From positions 159,534,001 through 159,598,000 of the forward strand of contig NC_135787.1 of NCBI RefSeq assembly GCF_051106095.1: a DNA stretch of 64,000 nucleotides, in the 5' to 3' direction. This DNA comes from Pogona vitticeps (taxonomy: Eukaryota > Chordata > Lepidosauria > Squamata > Agamidae). Both the position numbers and the translations under genes were made by a program. The notes beneath the pieces were generated by a model, which searched no databases, was not told the origin of the DNA, and was given only the letters and a program-made list of their open reading frames with translations. Position 1 is the stretch's first letter. Every line of letters starts with the position of its first letter. Below are positions 1 through 13,100 of this stretch, piece after piece.

Positions 1-59
1 TAATATAAAAAGAACAAATCACTGAGAGCACAAGAGGGCAGCCACAGACAAAAAAAATT

Positions 60-450
60 AACATATAAGAATAAAATGTAAAAAACAATTACAAAGGGAG
101 GATGTCTTTAAATGTGTCTTTGAAAAGCAAAGTTTTTATATGCTTTCTAAATATTAGGAGGGTAGGGCCTTGGCACACCTCCACAGGTAAAATGTTCCAC
201 AGAGAGGTGGTCACCACTGAGAAGATGCTTTTTAAAGGGAGAGGTGCTTCAACAGGTAACAATGTCCCAAACAATTCAGGGCTTAATATGTCAACATTAG
301 TACCTTGAATTGAGACAGACATATACAGGCAGCTAGTGCACGCAAGCCAGTACCAGAGAAATAGGATTGTATCTTGAAGTCCCCGAGACCTACCTGGCCA
401 GGTTGCGCATCTCCTGAAACTCCATATCACCTTCAAGGGCAGCCCCATGT
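60..450 (-). repeat. LINE 3'-end remnant (CR1/L2-like)
   Basis: The minus strand keeps a degenerate open stretch with LWNILPVEVCQGPTLLIFRK, resembling the conserved end of L2/CR1-type reverse transcriptase proteins (LWNSLPLE...FKxxLKTxLF). It is a fragment only. Confidence 0.5.
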
Positions 451-1640
451 AGACAGGATCTCAATGGTCTATCTTTGAAATTACCAACAAGTGAACCAGT
501 GTTATCAGTGACTTTCTGTCTAAGTAGGGTTGCAGGCGTGCAATCTGCCCAGATTGGAATCTTCTGCAGAGACTATCACACACAATAAGCCTTTAAGGAA
601 TTTCCTTTTTCCAGCAATGAAATATAAATGACCCTTGTTTTATAGATTCTTTCTCCAGACAAAGTTGCTTCCCTTAGTCCCCTTGATATCCCTATCTTTT
701 TTCTAGATCCCAATGTTTCCTATCACAATACCGGGATCTGGAGGGGAAAAATTACGAGAAACAACATTTTCATATTTAGTCCATCTGAAAAGTTAAGAAG
801 TTTAGAACTGCCTTATGGGATTAAAGCAAACATCTGTTTAATTGAGCAATTCATATCAAACCCTAGTCACTTAAATACTGGCAAAAAGCCCCCAACGTTT
901 AACAGAGGAATCTTAGATAGTCATTCATTAATGTATATCATTCTTTTTAAATACCTTTGTGTTAGTGGTTATCATATCAGCTTCCATAAATTCACTCTAT
1001 GCTACACCATGCTCTAGCTCAATAATGGGAACTAGAACTAGACGTAACGAGGGGGGGGGCCACTCACATGTCTGTTGCCGGCGGTGGCTCGTTTTCCCTT
1101 CCAATCACTCTGGAGCTCGTGGTCAGCTAGCCATTCCTGGCAGAAGGAGGGAAGACAAGTGTCCCTGCCAGGCTGACGAACGGATAGCCAACCGCGAGCT
1201 CCAGAGCGAATGGAAGGGAGAGCAGAACCAGTGGCAGCAGTGGATGCATGAGTGGATAGTCTGGCAGGACTCGCGTTACATTCAGCTGTGTGGGGGTATC
1301 CGTATTCAAATACCTCCATCTCTAATGGGAACCTTTTGGATCTCATGCTGGCAAAATTAAAGGTGTGTGTGTGTGGGGGAAGCACGGAAGAGGTCAAAAT
1401 ATACTGGCACTAAAGATCTCAAAGACCAACAAAGTATGTCAGTTTTTAAGGTGCCACAGTATTTTGGTCATTTGAGTTTTTCCTTTAATTTTGGTCAACA
1501 CACAAAAACAGATTAAAACAACTACTTTTTTTGTCCCTCAGATGTTTTGTACTACAAATCACATAACCCTTTAATATTGGTTGTGCTGGCAGGGAGCTGA
1601 AGTTCCAAAACTCTGGAAAGAAAAAGGTTTTCTAGCCTGC
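451..1640. other. Intergenic stretch with an unexplained GC-rich patch
   Basis: No gene was recognised. The portion 1020-1390 is richer in GC and CpG than its surroundings and is open in two frames (about 119-133 codons), but neither frame resembles a known protein. It may be an old DNA transposon or regulatory patch. Confidence 0.4.
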
Positions 1641-1644
1641 TATA

Positions 1645-1882
1645 ATAATAATTGTGTGTCATCAAGTCTGGCTTATGGCGATCCTTTCTAGGGTTTTCTA
1701 GAGAATACTCAGAAGTGGTTATCATTCCCTTCTTCTGGAGGCACGTTGGGACTCTGCACCTTGCCCCAAACCAAACAGGGTGGCTGTCCTCACAAGAGGC
1801 CCAGCGGGGAATTGAACTCCCAACCTCTGGCTCTGCAGCAAGGTCTCTAACCCACTGAGCTATCCAGCTAGCTGAGCTTGCT
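1645..1882 (-). repeat. Sauria-type tRNA-SINE, minus orientation
   Basis: Read on the minus strand it starts with a tRNA-like head (GGATAGCTCAGTGGGTTAGA, then a GAGTTCAATTCC B box). It ends in a BovB-like tail (GCCATAAGCCAGACTTGATG). Confidence 0.8.
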
Positions 1883-2560
1883 ATAGCTGTACATAACAAC
1901 CAGTGGCCCTAAATGGATTCTATGTGTAGGTCTCCCTTCTTGAGTCACAGCTATTATATCTTCCATAATTGTAGTTTTTCAGCGCTGTAAAAAAACTGGG
2001 CTCTCTGTTTCTGAGGTGATTATTGGTTTCGGTACCATTGTTCCTCCCTTATGTTGCTCACAGATGTAGTATAACATTTTCACACATATACCTAGTCATG
2101 AAAAGTTTATATCTACACATTTTCCTTAGAAACCAGGCTGAGGTGAAGTGTTTAATGGGCAGGATATTATTAGCAAAGCCAAAGCTGCGGCTGAAACCAA
2201 AACCATCCTAGGCTGTACCATTTATGCCTGTACATTGCTGAGGTATATAATGCTGTGATTATCTTAAAAGAAACTGCTGCTGGGATTTTTTTTTTAAATC
2301 TGTAAACAAGTTCAACTACTTCTTTATTGTCCACCCCAATAGCTGTCAACTGGAAACCTGTTATTCATGCCCAACTAAAAGCTGAAGAATCTTTGTTTTA
2401 CTCTGATGGGTGAGTCGGACTAGGCTTTATAATCTCAGTCATCAACCTGCAGATTAATCAGTCTCATAGTTTAACTAGTGCATCTTTAAGCGGGTCTTAC
2501 ATAATCCATCCCATGGCTTGAGAAACGATGGATATAAGACAAATCTTCATTCTTGCAGTA

Positions 2561-3120
2561 CAGTGGGGTCTCTACTTAAGAACGTCCCTACTTAAGAACA
2601 ATTCCACTTAAGAACAGCTCCGTTTGCTAAATTTTGCTTCTACTTGAGAACAAAAATCCAAGATAAGAACAGGAAAAAAACCTTTCTTGCTCTTTTTTTA
2701 ACCTTAGGTCATCTTAGGTTAAAAAAAATTCTCCCCCTAGTGGTAGAGTACGTATTAACCAGCTTTGGATTAGTTCCTATGGGAACTAATGCTTCAATGT
2801 ACAAACGCACCTCTACATAACAAAAAAACAGCCAGAACAGATTAATTGGTTTTCAGTCCATTGCTTCAAAATTAGCTTCGTCAGAAGTGCTTTTAACATT
2901 GTTCCCTGACCTAAGGGGGAAAAAAAGAGAAAAATTTCCCCCTCTAGTGGTAGAAGGCGGAATAGCAGCTTCCCTTTAGTTTCTATGGACGGAAAAGAGC
3001 AGATACGGATTAAATGGTTTTCAATGCATTCCTATGGGAAATGCAGATTCTACATAAGAACTTTTCCACTTGAGAACCACCTTCCAATACGGATTAAGTT
3101 CTTAAGTAGAGACCCCACTG
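2561..3120. mobile_element. Tigger-like non-autonomous DNA transposon
   Basis: The ends are inverted copies of CAGTGGGGTCTCTACTTAAG, and TA lies on each side. The interior is rich in TTAAGAAC and TTGAGAAC motifs and has no transposase frame. The TA target and CAGTGG start fit the pogo/Tigger branch of Tc1/mariner. Confidence 0.8.
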
Positions 3121-3124
3121 TAGA

Positions 3125-3860
3125 AGCAGGAGACTACTTTTACATGGAAAAATGTAGATAAGATACTGCTAGACACCATTTTCAAAGAGAACAAGGATGG
3201 TGCACAGCTTGAAGGAGATCTAAACAGAGAAATTAGTGAGGAAATCTGGAAGAAGATATGGGGAGACAGACTAATAAAAATATGTCTAGTAGGGTAAAGG
3301 AAAATTGTTACAATATGGAGATACTACTTAACACCCCAACAAAAATGAATACTGTATAATGAATAAAGAGGTATCACTTGTATGTTGGAGATGTAAGAAA
3401 GAAAGGGAAACATATGTGGTGGACATGTGAACAGAGACAGAAAGAATGGTGAACCGTCTTTAATGAGACTAAGGAAATCCTGGGGACTGATATACAAAGA
3501 AGTCCAATATTAGCTTTGTTAAATATGTCTAGAAACATTCAATTCAATTAAAAGAGGGGATGTAATTAAGTAATATTAACAGCAGGAAAACTGATATTTG
3601 CAAGAAATCGGAAGAATAATGACCAGTTTAATATGGAGGATTAGTAAATGAAGTGGGGAATTTGGCTATTAATGATAAATTAACCAGTGAATTGAAACTT
3701 TAAAAAGGAATATTAAAAGAAAGTTGTTTTAATGAAATTTGGAAAGTAAACATAAGGGTTAAATTCCTGACACAGGAGTCATTATATTTCTGGAAAGATA
3801 CAGGGTACAGAATTTAAAATAAAATAAGTTGTTAATTAAAAATTGGGGTGGGGTGGGAAT
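3125..3860 (+). repeat. L1 LINE 3' fragment
   Basis: Degenerate frames read EEIWKKIWGDRL, WRYYLTPQQ and, further on, HMWWTCEQ and ILGTDIQRSP. These resemble the end of reptile L1 ORF2 (RYYLTPxRL, HMWWTC). An AT-rich stretch follows. It has many stops and is old. Confidence 0.7.
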
Positions 3861-4020
3861 CCTGAGGGTTGTGGGCTACACTATGAATTTGTTTTATGTT
3901 GTTGTTATTATGTATTGTTTAAAGTACAGTTTTTTGTTATTTTTCAAAGTAATTTTTTTTAAAAAATATTCTACACAGCTTGTGCCTTTCCAAACAATAT
4001 GAGACAAACTGGTGAGTCGA

Positions 4021-4026
4021 TTTATT
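4021..4026 (-). promoter_or_regulatory. STRA8: Candidate STRA8 polyadenylation signal
   Basis: The minus strand reads AATAAA about 66 bases after the candidate STRA8 stop. It is only meaningful if the 4.2-kb exon is real. Confidence 0.4.
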
Positions 4027-4091
4027 GTCTCTTTTTGTTTTTTTAGTCTTACAACTTCCGTAGTGGCCCATTTTAATGTGCATAGGAAAAA

Positions 4092-4199
4092 CTAATGTAC
4101 AGAGGGATCCCTATTCATTATACGTGAATGGTGAAAAGTGCCCAGCTTTTTCCTCTTTCTGGACGCTCCAAAATGCCAATTTGAGCCCTCTTGCTTCAA
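4092..4199 (-). CDS. STRA8: Candidate STRA8 terminal coding exon
   Basis: After acceptor GCTTACAG the frame reads LKQEGSNWHFGASRKRKK and stops with TAG at 4094-4092. The opening LKQE matches the VKQE that starts the last mammalian exon, and the phase is correct. An AATAAA on the minus strand (4026-4021) follows the stop by about 66 bases. The remaining residues do not resemble the acidic mammalian tail, so this is tentative. Confidence 0.42.
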   Translation of the reverse strand: MKQEGSNWHFGASRKRKKLGTFHHSRIMNRDPSVH

Positions 4200-7100
4200 C
4201 TGTAAGCCTAGCATGTACACTTCTGTATGTCCACAGAGCTGTCTTTGTTATTTAAGCTAGTGGGCAAGCATTCAAAATGTACTGCTAGATCACAGAAGTC
4301 TATGGCTGCGGGTAGAGCCTAACACAAACTGTTAGTAGATACTGGGCATTCTTTCAGAATGCATTGCCAACTTCAGAACTCCTCTTCTCATTTGTGTTGC
4401 ACTTATTTTATGCACACTGCAGTCATAATGGCCCCAAACGCCATCAAAATACAGTAAATAAGTTATTTCCATAAACAGGATCTGACTGTGAGTGGCAAAC
4501 TGAGTGCCTCCTGAGTTGGATGATTTCCCCTCTAGAAGTTTTAGGAACAAAGCAAAATGCAAGTAGATTGGGATGTTCTGGTCAAGAAACTAATAGTCGT
4601 CATTCCAACTATTTTCACAGATGTGAATTAAAAAAATACAGAGAACAGATTTCTAGCTGTAAGCCACTGGAAGCTATCACACTCTTACCAATCTACAGCA
4701 CAATTTTGAAATGTTCATGCTGATTGGGTCATTGCAAGAGTTGTATTACAAAAAAGTAACTTCTCCAAGCTCTTTCTGTATTGAAGAAACACGTCCACAG
4801 GAAAATAGGATGTTTGGTCCCGCAACTAAGGAGCACAGGAAAAATATCTACCATTGAAATGGATTCCACCTACTAGGGCTAGATTGGCCAGTTACATCCT
4901 GTTCCACTCCTCTTTGAAACCTGCCTACACAATCCCCGCGGGAAGGTAGACAACAGGGTTGATTTTCTGATAGCAATTACAGTTATCTAGAGGTGAAAAA
5001 CAATGCACTTGTATATTATAATAGATAACACATAACAGGTGCTAGCTCTGGTTAACCACCTTTTTATAAATGGGTGTGGCACTGAAGTACTTTACAATCT
5101 TATTAGTCAGGTTGAGTCTAAAAAAATATGTACACTTGAAATACACTGAACTATGGCTGCCATCCTGCACATGCTAAAGTTCTCGAGCAAACAGACTGAC
5201 ATTCACAATGTTTGTCTTGTATAAACTTAACAGACTATCCAGTTTTTGAAAAAAGTGGAGAAAGGAATCAAAGTCTATTGTCATCTAAAAAGTGAATTAT
5301 ATGTTTGCTTTTGGTTGGGGCTGGGTGGCTGGGAGTTCTTTTACTTGTTGTGAACAGCCCAGAATAGTGGCTTGCCACTAGATGGATGGTGTATAAATGC
5401 TATTATCAATAAATAAATGTCAATCACTTGAGTCCCACTCTGGATTGGGACCACAGCAGGTAGAGGAAGCAATGCATCTCTCACTCTAGGTTCCAAACTG
5501 TGTCAGGGCCTCACACTTTCTTTCTGTATTGAAGAGACACTTCCATTCAGTCCACATTGCAGTGGGAGGTTTGCATTATTGTATGAAAACAGTATGGGGA
5601 TTCCAATCCCCTCGCTTTCCCACAGACCTCTGTTTTTCTCTTTAAATAAGCAAATTCACTATTCTGTGTGGTTACTCAGTCATCATTGTGCTCTTTGTAG
5701 GTGAGGAGGAATTCCCTCTTTTTCCCCCTCTATATTTTTAAACATTTCTGCGAATAATTCAGCCCCCCCCCCCCAGCCTGCCTCCGATACCTATTTCACA
5801 CAGATGGTGCCATTTTGATTTTGATTTTCTGAGTGTCTGCTGAAAAAGATGGCACTGAAAGGTAGTGTTGTTTTTTTCTACTGAAAGATTCATACCTGGA
5901 AAATGAGTTTGCAATTTGTATAAAATGACGTTAGCTGACTACACCTCAGATCAGTGATAAATTTTGTAGGGTTCATATGAGAACATATTCCCACAAGAAG
6001 AACCCAGGCCACACATGCCCTTGGTACCCTGAAACATTTAGGGATAACTTCATGTTACAGTTAACAGGATATCTGACAGAAATAGACAAATGTGGGTTGA
6101 AACTTACTATTGCATTCTGCTACATACTATAGCTCTGAAATATATCCAACAAGGCTCTAAAAACAACTTCAGGATGGAATCTTCCCAGTGGTAAACATTA
6201 ATCCTATTCAGGCAGTATCTACATGTCTTTTCTACGTGGTGCTGGAACGACCTGTGATAAAGCTCCCCTACCTTCATCAACACACTAAGTGGTCCTAACA
6301 TATCACTAGAAACTCTGTAAAAGGAAGACTGATTTCCGTAAAACACATGCATTCCAAACTCCTACCTGTGGCGGCTGCATGCTACCAAAAAACAGGCTTT
6401 TCAAGAAGTTGGTGATCTGCAGGTAGAGTTGATGGTTATCCTCTTGGCTTTCTGAAACACATCCTGTGAAAGCTGAGCTACAAACAGAAGATGAAACTAT
6501 ACTAAACTCTCCTTACCAATTTTGGTGAAGGGAATGTGAGTCCTTTCCCTTATTTTACAAACTACTGTACTTTTTGTTTCTTTTTGTAGGTAGAATTAAT
6601 CTTGTGGCCACAGGCCACACTGAGGGCGATATAGAGCAGTGGTTCACAACCTTGAGTTCCAAGATGTCCGTGGACTAAAACTCCCAGAAGCCTTCACCAT
6701 TACCTCTGCTGGTCAGGATTTCTGGGACTCATAGTCCAAGAACACATGTGGACCCAAGACTGGGAACCACTGCTCTAGAGCTATTCAATAAAACTGAGTA
6801 GGCATCCTGGCTTGAATCAAGGGTTGCAATCTCTCTCCTCCTCTCAGTTGGATGGATATGACAAGGTGAACCTAAGAGAAGATCTTTGTTTCTGCTCTCA
6901 TGGCATTCAAAGAAGTCCACAGTCCATGCCACTGTACAATCATTGTTGGCAAAACAAAGTGCTTGTATATATACCAATTCATATTTGTCAAAAAACAAGT
7001 ATGTTAGCTGGTTGAGGTAACTACTGTAGTAACAACAGCTAATCTGTTGAGATGGAAAAAGAATGACGTCAAACTGGCAAGAAATTTAAGGCTACTACAA

Positions 7101-10100
7101 AGCCCAAAGGGCCTTATTTCAATAGCCTACTTGGTAACAAGTCATGCATGTGAAGCAAAGACAGACTGCTACCAAATATTAAAATCTTGTGCATCACATG
7201 TAGTTTCATATCCTCTCACTTCAGGCTGTTGCAAGGAGCTTGCATTTTTTCCCTTTGATGTACTATTTCTATATGCTATAATTTGTACCTCACAAAATAT
7301 GATACTTCTCGAACCCGCTGTAACTGCCATGTGCAATGTGGCTTTCATTCCCAATTCTCTGGATCCAGCCCATGGTTACAACAATTTATCTGATATCATT
7401 GTTAAGGTACCACTTCGCTCCTCCTATTCCTGCCATACCCAGAACATTTATTCCTTTATTCACCAGCAATTCATCTGCAATTTAATTAAACTTCATTTTT
7501 TTCCCACAAGAACCATTTTTAAATTTTTCAAACATAGAACCACACATTCTGTTCCATTTAAAACACAGACACATAGAAACCATGGAGCACAATTCTCCTT
7601 TGCAGCCACAATTAAATTAATGGAAGCTGTGCTGAAGATTTACAGTTCAGCACCTGACAGTTTCTTAGGGTCATACTAGAGGTTAAGTAGAATGTGTAGT
7701 TCCTTCAATTTACTTGTCTTCTCTCAGACAGTGTAACTATCTCAGAGATACAGTGTTGGCAATCAGATTTGCAGATGAAGGCCATATTCACCTTCTGGTA
7801 ACCAATCACAAAATGAAACACAACAAGACAGACAGTCGAGGAAACTCATGTGTTATGTCAAACAGACACCATTTCAGGGACTACCTCATCTAAAAGTGTA
7901 GCAAACTAGATAATGCGCTTATCACATTTTTAGAAGGGATACTTCCACTAGCAGTAAAGATGTCTGTTTGTCACAGCATGTTATCTTCACTTGATTAGAG
8001 AGTCTTCTGCTAATGAACATATTGAACTATCATAATCAATGAATGCTTCAGTCCCTAGCACTATATGGCTCTCTCTCATTCTCTCCTCTAATCTGTACGC
8101 AGGCCTTAGGAAACAATGGCCATGTGACTGAGGCAATTACCTTTGACTGGACATTTCTTGAGTTTCGTTTCTGTCAAGGAAGCTAGTTGCCACATCAAAT
8201 GCATCTTCAAAGAGAATCTAAAAGAGAACGCATTTTGTATGCCAGCTATCAACCAGCTTTTGATAATTGCGTTTCACTGAATATTACACCACTCACAATG
8301 GGGAAGGAAGGGAATGCATCTAGACATAACAAGGCGAAACTGGCCAGTGTAAATAATGATTATATATGAAACCTTTTGGTGACACCCACCGCTTTTGTTA
8401 AAAAAGGTGTAGTTTCTATTTGATTGAGACAAGACAGATACTAGTAGTCTGGAAGACATGTAATTGCAACTTCCTTATTTTATGAGAGATTACCATGCTC
8501 AATTTTTTTAAAAGGTGAGACAGAAGCTGAGCAGTTTCGCTGGGAACTTTCAGTTTCCTGTAAACTTTGAATCTAGAGCAGTTATTCACAATATTTTTTG
8601 TTGGTGACCATACTGGATGCTCCTCAACTCCACCACGTGGATCTTAAGTACAATTCAGCTGTATGTGCAATCATGACACTTGGTTTAAGCCAAGTTTCTG
8701 TCACATGCGGCTCATATTTTTAGCCTGAGAATCTTCAGTGCATATAATTGATGCATCAAGCAACAAACAAGATCTTGCTACAGAAGTCCAAGCAAGCTGA
8801 GGGTTGAACTAAACTTTTCTCATCTTCTTTCTTTACTCCATATAGTGATAAGAATGAGCAGGAGTAAAACCGCAAGGAGGGGGAGGGAGAATAGGATTTC
8901 CTACGTGTGTCTCTCTTTCTGTATTGTGCAAAGTATTTTTCTTTGCCTGGAATGGCTCCTTTGCATACTTCACAAATGTCTCAGTTACAAGCCAAGCACG
9001 GAGTAGCACGGTCAGCATGCTCACCGACTAGTGAAGGCATTAGGCTGGATTTCATTCCTCTGTGGTTTACTAACCACTCTTCTCAGTTCCTGAACGTCCT
9101 AAAAATGTCCTAAAACTGTCCAGTCAGTTGAATCAAGCAACAAAACAGCAGTCATTGCTGCTACATCTCTTTTGCCAACATCTAGACCTAGTTATGTTAT
9201 ATTAAGGCAACAACTTGCTAAGCAACAGTTACCTTAGAAAGGTGTGTTTTTGTACATTTTTTGAAACAGAGGTGTGTGGTATCCCTAAAGCAGACAAAAT
9301 AAATGGCCTAGACAACAAAGGCTTAGTGTGAAATAATGTGGCGTAGTATAGTACATTGTCTATTGAATCGGTGGAGATTTGGCAAACTGACTGTTTTGTA
9401 AATTCCACTGATTCAATGGTTGTGACTTACTATGATAAGCAACAGGATGTGAACCATGGCATGAAAAATGTGATTCAAACGAGGAGACCATGGAGGGACT
9501 AGAGAAAGGAAGAGGCTGTAGGGATATCAGCAAGGACTGGACTTGAAGGACTCACTGGAAGATGACAGAACAGATGGGGGGGGGGGGGAGAAAATGAAGA
9601 GAAATTGGTGGAGAAAGCAGATGGCCTGACGGCCAAATCAAACATAATGACCAATGTGTGAATGCTGCTGAAAACTGCTTCTGTGTGGGCAAGACTTTAC
9701 CAGACTGCCACCATAACATGTATAAAAAGGAAGTAGGTAGATAAATGCTATTTTATGGGGAAATTTTCCATATACCCATTCCTCTCTCTTCCATACAGAA
9801 GTGCATAAACAATCCATGCTACAGTCAACATACCTGAAGCAGCTGAGAAAGTATGGGTCAAAGGAAAAGGCTGATGAAGGAAAGCTGGACAGAGTGGGAG
9901 AGTGGAGTTCAGACTGCTATTTGTCTGCCTGCTTAAACAGGGTAAATATATGGGTGATATTACCATATAGGTGTCCATGACTTGACGGGAGCATTTTTTT
10001 CCTAAGAACACATTACTTGATGCTGTTTTCCCTTTCCCTTGCGTGTTTCTGTAATGTAAGCCATGGTTCCACCTGCCAAATTCTTTTTTATTTTTTTAAT

Positions 10101-13100
10101 TTTAGACACTGTCTTACATATCCTCAGACAGGCTAAAATCCTATATTTATGGGTCTGAAGAAGGTCACTTTAGCACCAATGGAGAGTTCCCTTGGTTTAT
10201 AGCTTTTCCTATAATACATGCTTGCCATTTTCTGAATCATTAATTATTCCCAGGATCTTCCCTTATGTTAGGAATCATCATAATTCTTCTTGATGGTTTA
10301 AGAAAAGGCCACTACATCCTTTGCCTTTCAGAGAGAAGGAATTTAGTATTTAAAAAAAAAATGTAGAAAAAGCATGGAGCAGTAATCCTAAAAGAGGCTA
10401 ATTCTCACCTCCTCGGATGTGGATAATACTGAACCGCTGGCTTCCTGACTATTGGTCACGCTGTCTCTCACACTGCCCTCAGAAGTCCAGGCAAGTTCTT
10501 GGGATGCTCTCCTGAACTCAGAGAGGAAATTATTTCTCTGACTACAGCAGTACTGCAGGGCGCTGTCCCGCCTTTCTTCAGGGAGACCCTGCCACAAGTG
10601 GGAAACAGCCATGGAGACCACAGGCAGCATAACCTCTTCAGGGCTCACAACCCCTTTATCTACCAGCAGGTCTACCGTCTCTTTGTAAAAATACAAGTAT
10701 CTAGAATGAGACAGGAAAGGGAGACAGCTCTCAGGATGTGGTTTGGATGGCCCCTGATAGTGCACAGAGCCATCAGGTAGCCCTTCCATGCTTTGCTTAC
10801 ACAATAACTACAGGGTGAATGCATTGTCAAGGAAGCAGCCTTCTGCCAGCTCAAACGATTGGTCCAGTAAGGCCCCGTTCCTTGCTCTGATGGGCACAAT
10901 ATATTTCCCAGGGTATCCAGCAGAAGTCTTTCCTATCACCTTCTACCCAATCCTTTTTAAACTGGATATGCCAAGAAATGAGCCTGGAATAATCCTCAAG
11001 CAAACAACAGGCTATGTCTCTTAGCTATAGGCTATTCTCTTAATACAACACAATACCAAGCTAGAGAATCACTTCCTTTATGTGCACCTTTCACTCATCA
11101 TCCTGCCCTATACTTCTCATGATTTTACTGCATACATTATTTGGCACGATAGTTGTGTACACAATGGCTCAGTTTTCAGCTATGTGAACATTTTGTCCCG
11201 TTCTGTGGCCCCTTATGCCTGCCACCTGCCTGCAGACAGTCTCCTTAAACTCTAACCTGAAAAAAAAAGGAATCAACTTGTTGGGTAGTGCAATAATATA
11301 GTCATAAGACATGATATAGTACTAAAGAGGCATGTTATTTTTAATTAAGGAACTAAACATGGAAGGATTTAAGAGCACATGTCTCATGAACCTACATGCT
11401 AGAACCCGTAAATAATCTGCACCTGTGAAATACCAGGTCAAGCCTGCATGAGGAGTATCAATAAAGGCGGGAAGGGAGGGAGCAGAAAACAGAAAGGAGT
11501 TAAATAGGTTTTGTACAGCTAATCATTTTCATGGCTAAAGCTTTTGCCAGCTCTTGAGAAATCATAAATTACTGTATGTATGTCACAAGGAACTGTAAGA
11601 GGGAAGCAACTTTGTGCCATCTGCTGGCCATGCTTGATTGCTACTGCATATTATTTTTACACAAAAATCCCAAATAGCTGTTCTAAACATAAGGAGAAAA
11701 AGATCCAAAATCTGTATTACAGGAATATTTTTATTGAGCCAACTATAAGGGCACAAAAAGATAAGTACACTTTCTGAGATCTTCAGATGTTACAAAAACA
11801 GGTTGGGCAATAATATATTTATGCTATGTGAAGGGCATACATAGTACTGTACTTTAAAGCAGCAAAAGTGGAAGATCAGTCTGAAGAGTGCATCAAGCCA
11901 GGTATTGGTTTGTCATTTATATTACCAAATATTTATCCCAGCTTATATGCAGCTATTTTTCTATTCCACTGTGTGGAAACAGTGGAAGCTCCATTGACAA
12001 GAACAGGTGAATGCTACTGGCAGAAACAAATCCACAATTTCTGCATTTCTGTAAAAGATGTGAAGTTCTGCAATGAATAGACCTGCTTTCCTGTATCTCT
12101 TCCGTATTATACATACCAGTGCCATAACCTCTCATGTCAGAGATGGAGGAAAGCTAGGAGTCTGGTCTACAAAGCCACCGGTAAAGCTCTGCCACCTGAC
12201 CACTACATGTTCTTTTGTTCTTTCAGTAGCAGTATGGTGTGAACAACTTATACATGGCACAGTTTCTCCCCTTATTGAAGCATACTGAAAAAAGAAGTTG
12301 TACTTATTACATTTCTCTCAATTTGCATCTATTAGAATCACAGTTTTCTCTCTTGTGTATGGTGCTGACATATAGAAACAATTCCATCCTATATCACTTT
12401 TCCTGATGGATTACTTCAACAGGGCAAATGAAACCTGCTGCTTCACATACCGTTCAAACTCCATAAGATCAGGAGAGGAGATAGTCGGTGACTGTGTAAT
12501 TTTTAGATTTACATCCTCTTCTATTGAGTTCTTCTCATGCTCTTGAATCACAGAGCATACAGTGGTGTCACTCTGAATCATAGCATTTGAAGGGGGTGCT
12601 ATGCTGGAAGTCAAAAAGAGAAATCATAGCTTCCTCACTTGTTGGAAACGTATGGAGGAGTTTGGCAACCTGGGACATGTAGGCTGTATGCGACTCTCCA
12701 GACTCCTTTTTTTCATGCCACCCACAAGCCTCTCCCTAATTCAGTGCTTTAAACTCTATTCGATAAGCAGAATATGTTTCATTTAAAGGGTTTTTGTGCT
12801 TTGCCATTGAATTGCAGTGTCACAGAGGCGAAGTATAGGACCCAGGGGAAACAAATCTGGATCCTCTGGATCCACTAAAGTTGCCCCCACCCCACCCTAC
12901 CCTATGGTTTGAGACTGATCCTTTCTGAGCAGTTCTCTTTACAAGTTGTGAGACAGGACTATATTGCCAGAAAGATATGTAAATGGAGTTTAGGATGAGA
13001 CTTAATAATGTATTCTTGCATTGAGCAGGGGGTTGGACTTGATGGCCTTGTAGGCTCCTTCCAACCTCACTTTTCTATGATTCTATGTGCTTAAATGATT

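Noticed and set aside
6460-6472. An alternative STRA8 acceptor TTTCACAG next to the penultimate exon
   Set aside because: It would put the exon out of frame. The acceptor TTTGTAG a few bases upstream preserves the frame and similarity.
7047-7679. A 210-codon open frame on the plus strand in a STRA8 intron
   Set aside because: It starts with a non-ATG codon, has no recognisable domain, and lies in ordinary intron DNA between two STRA8 exons. Chance is the simplest explanation.
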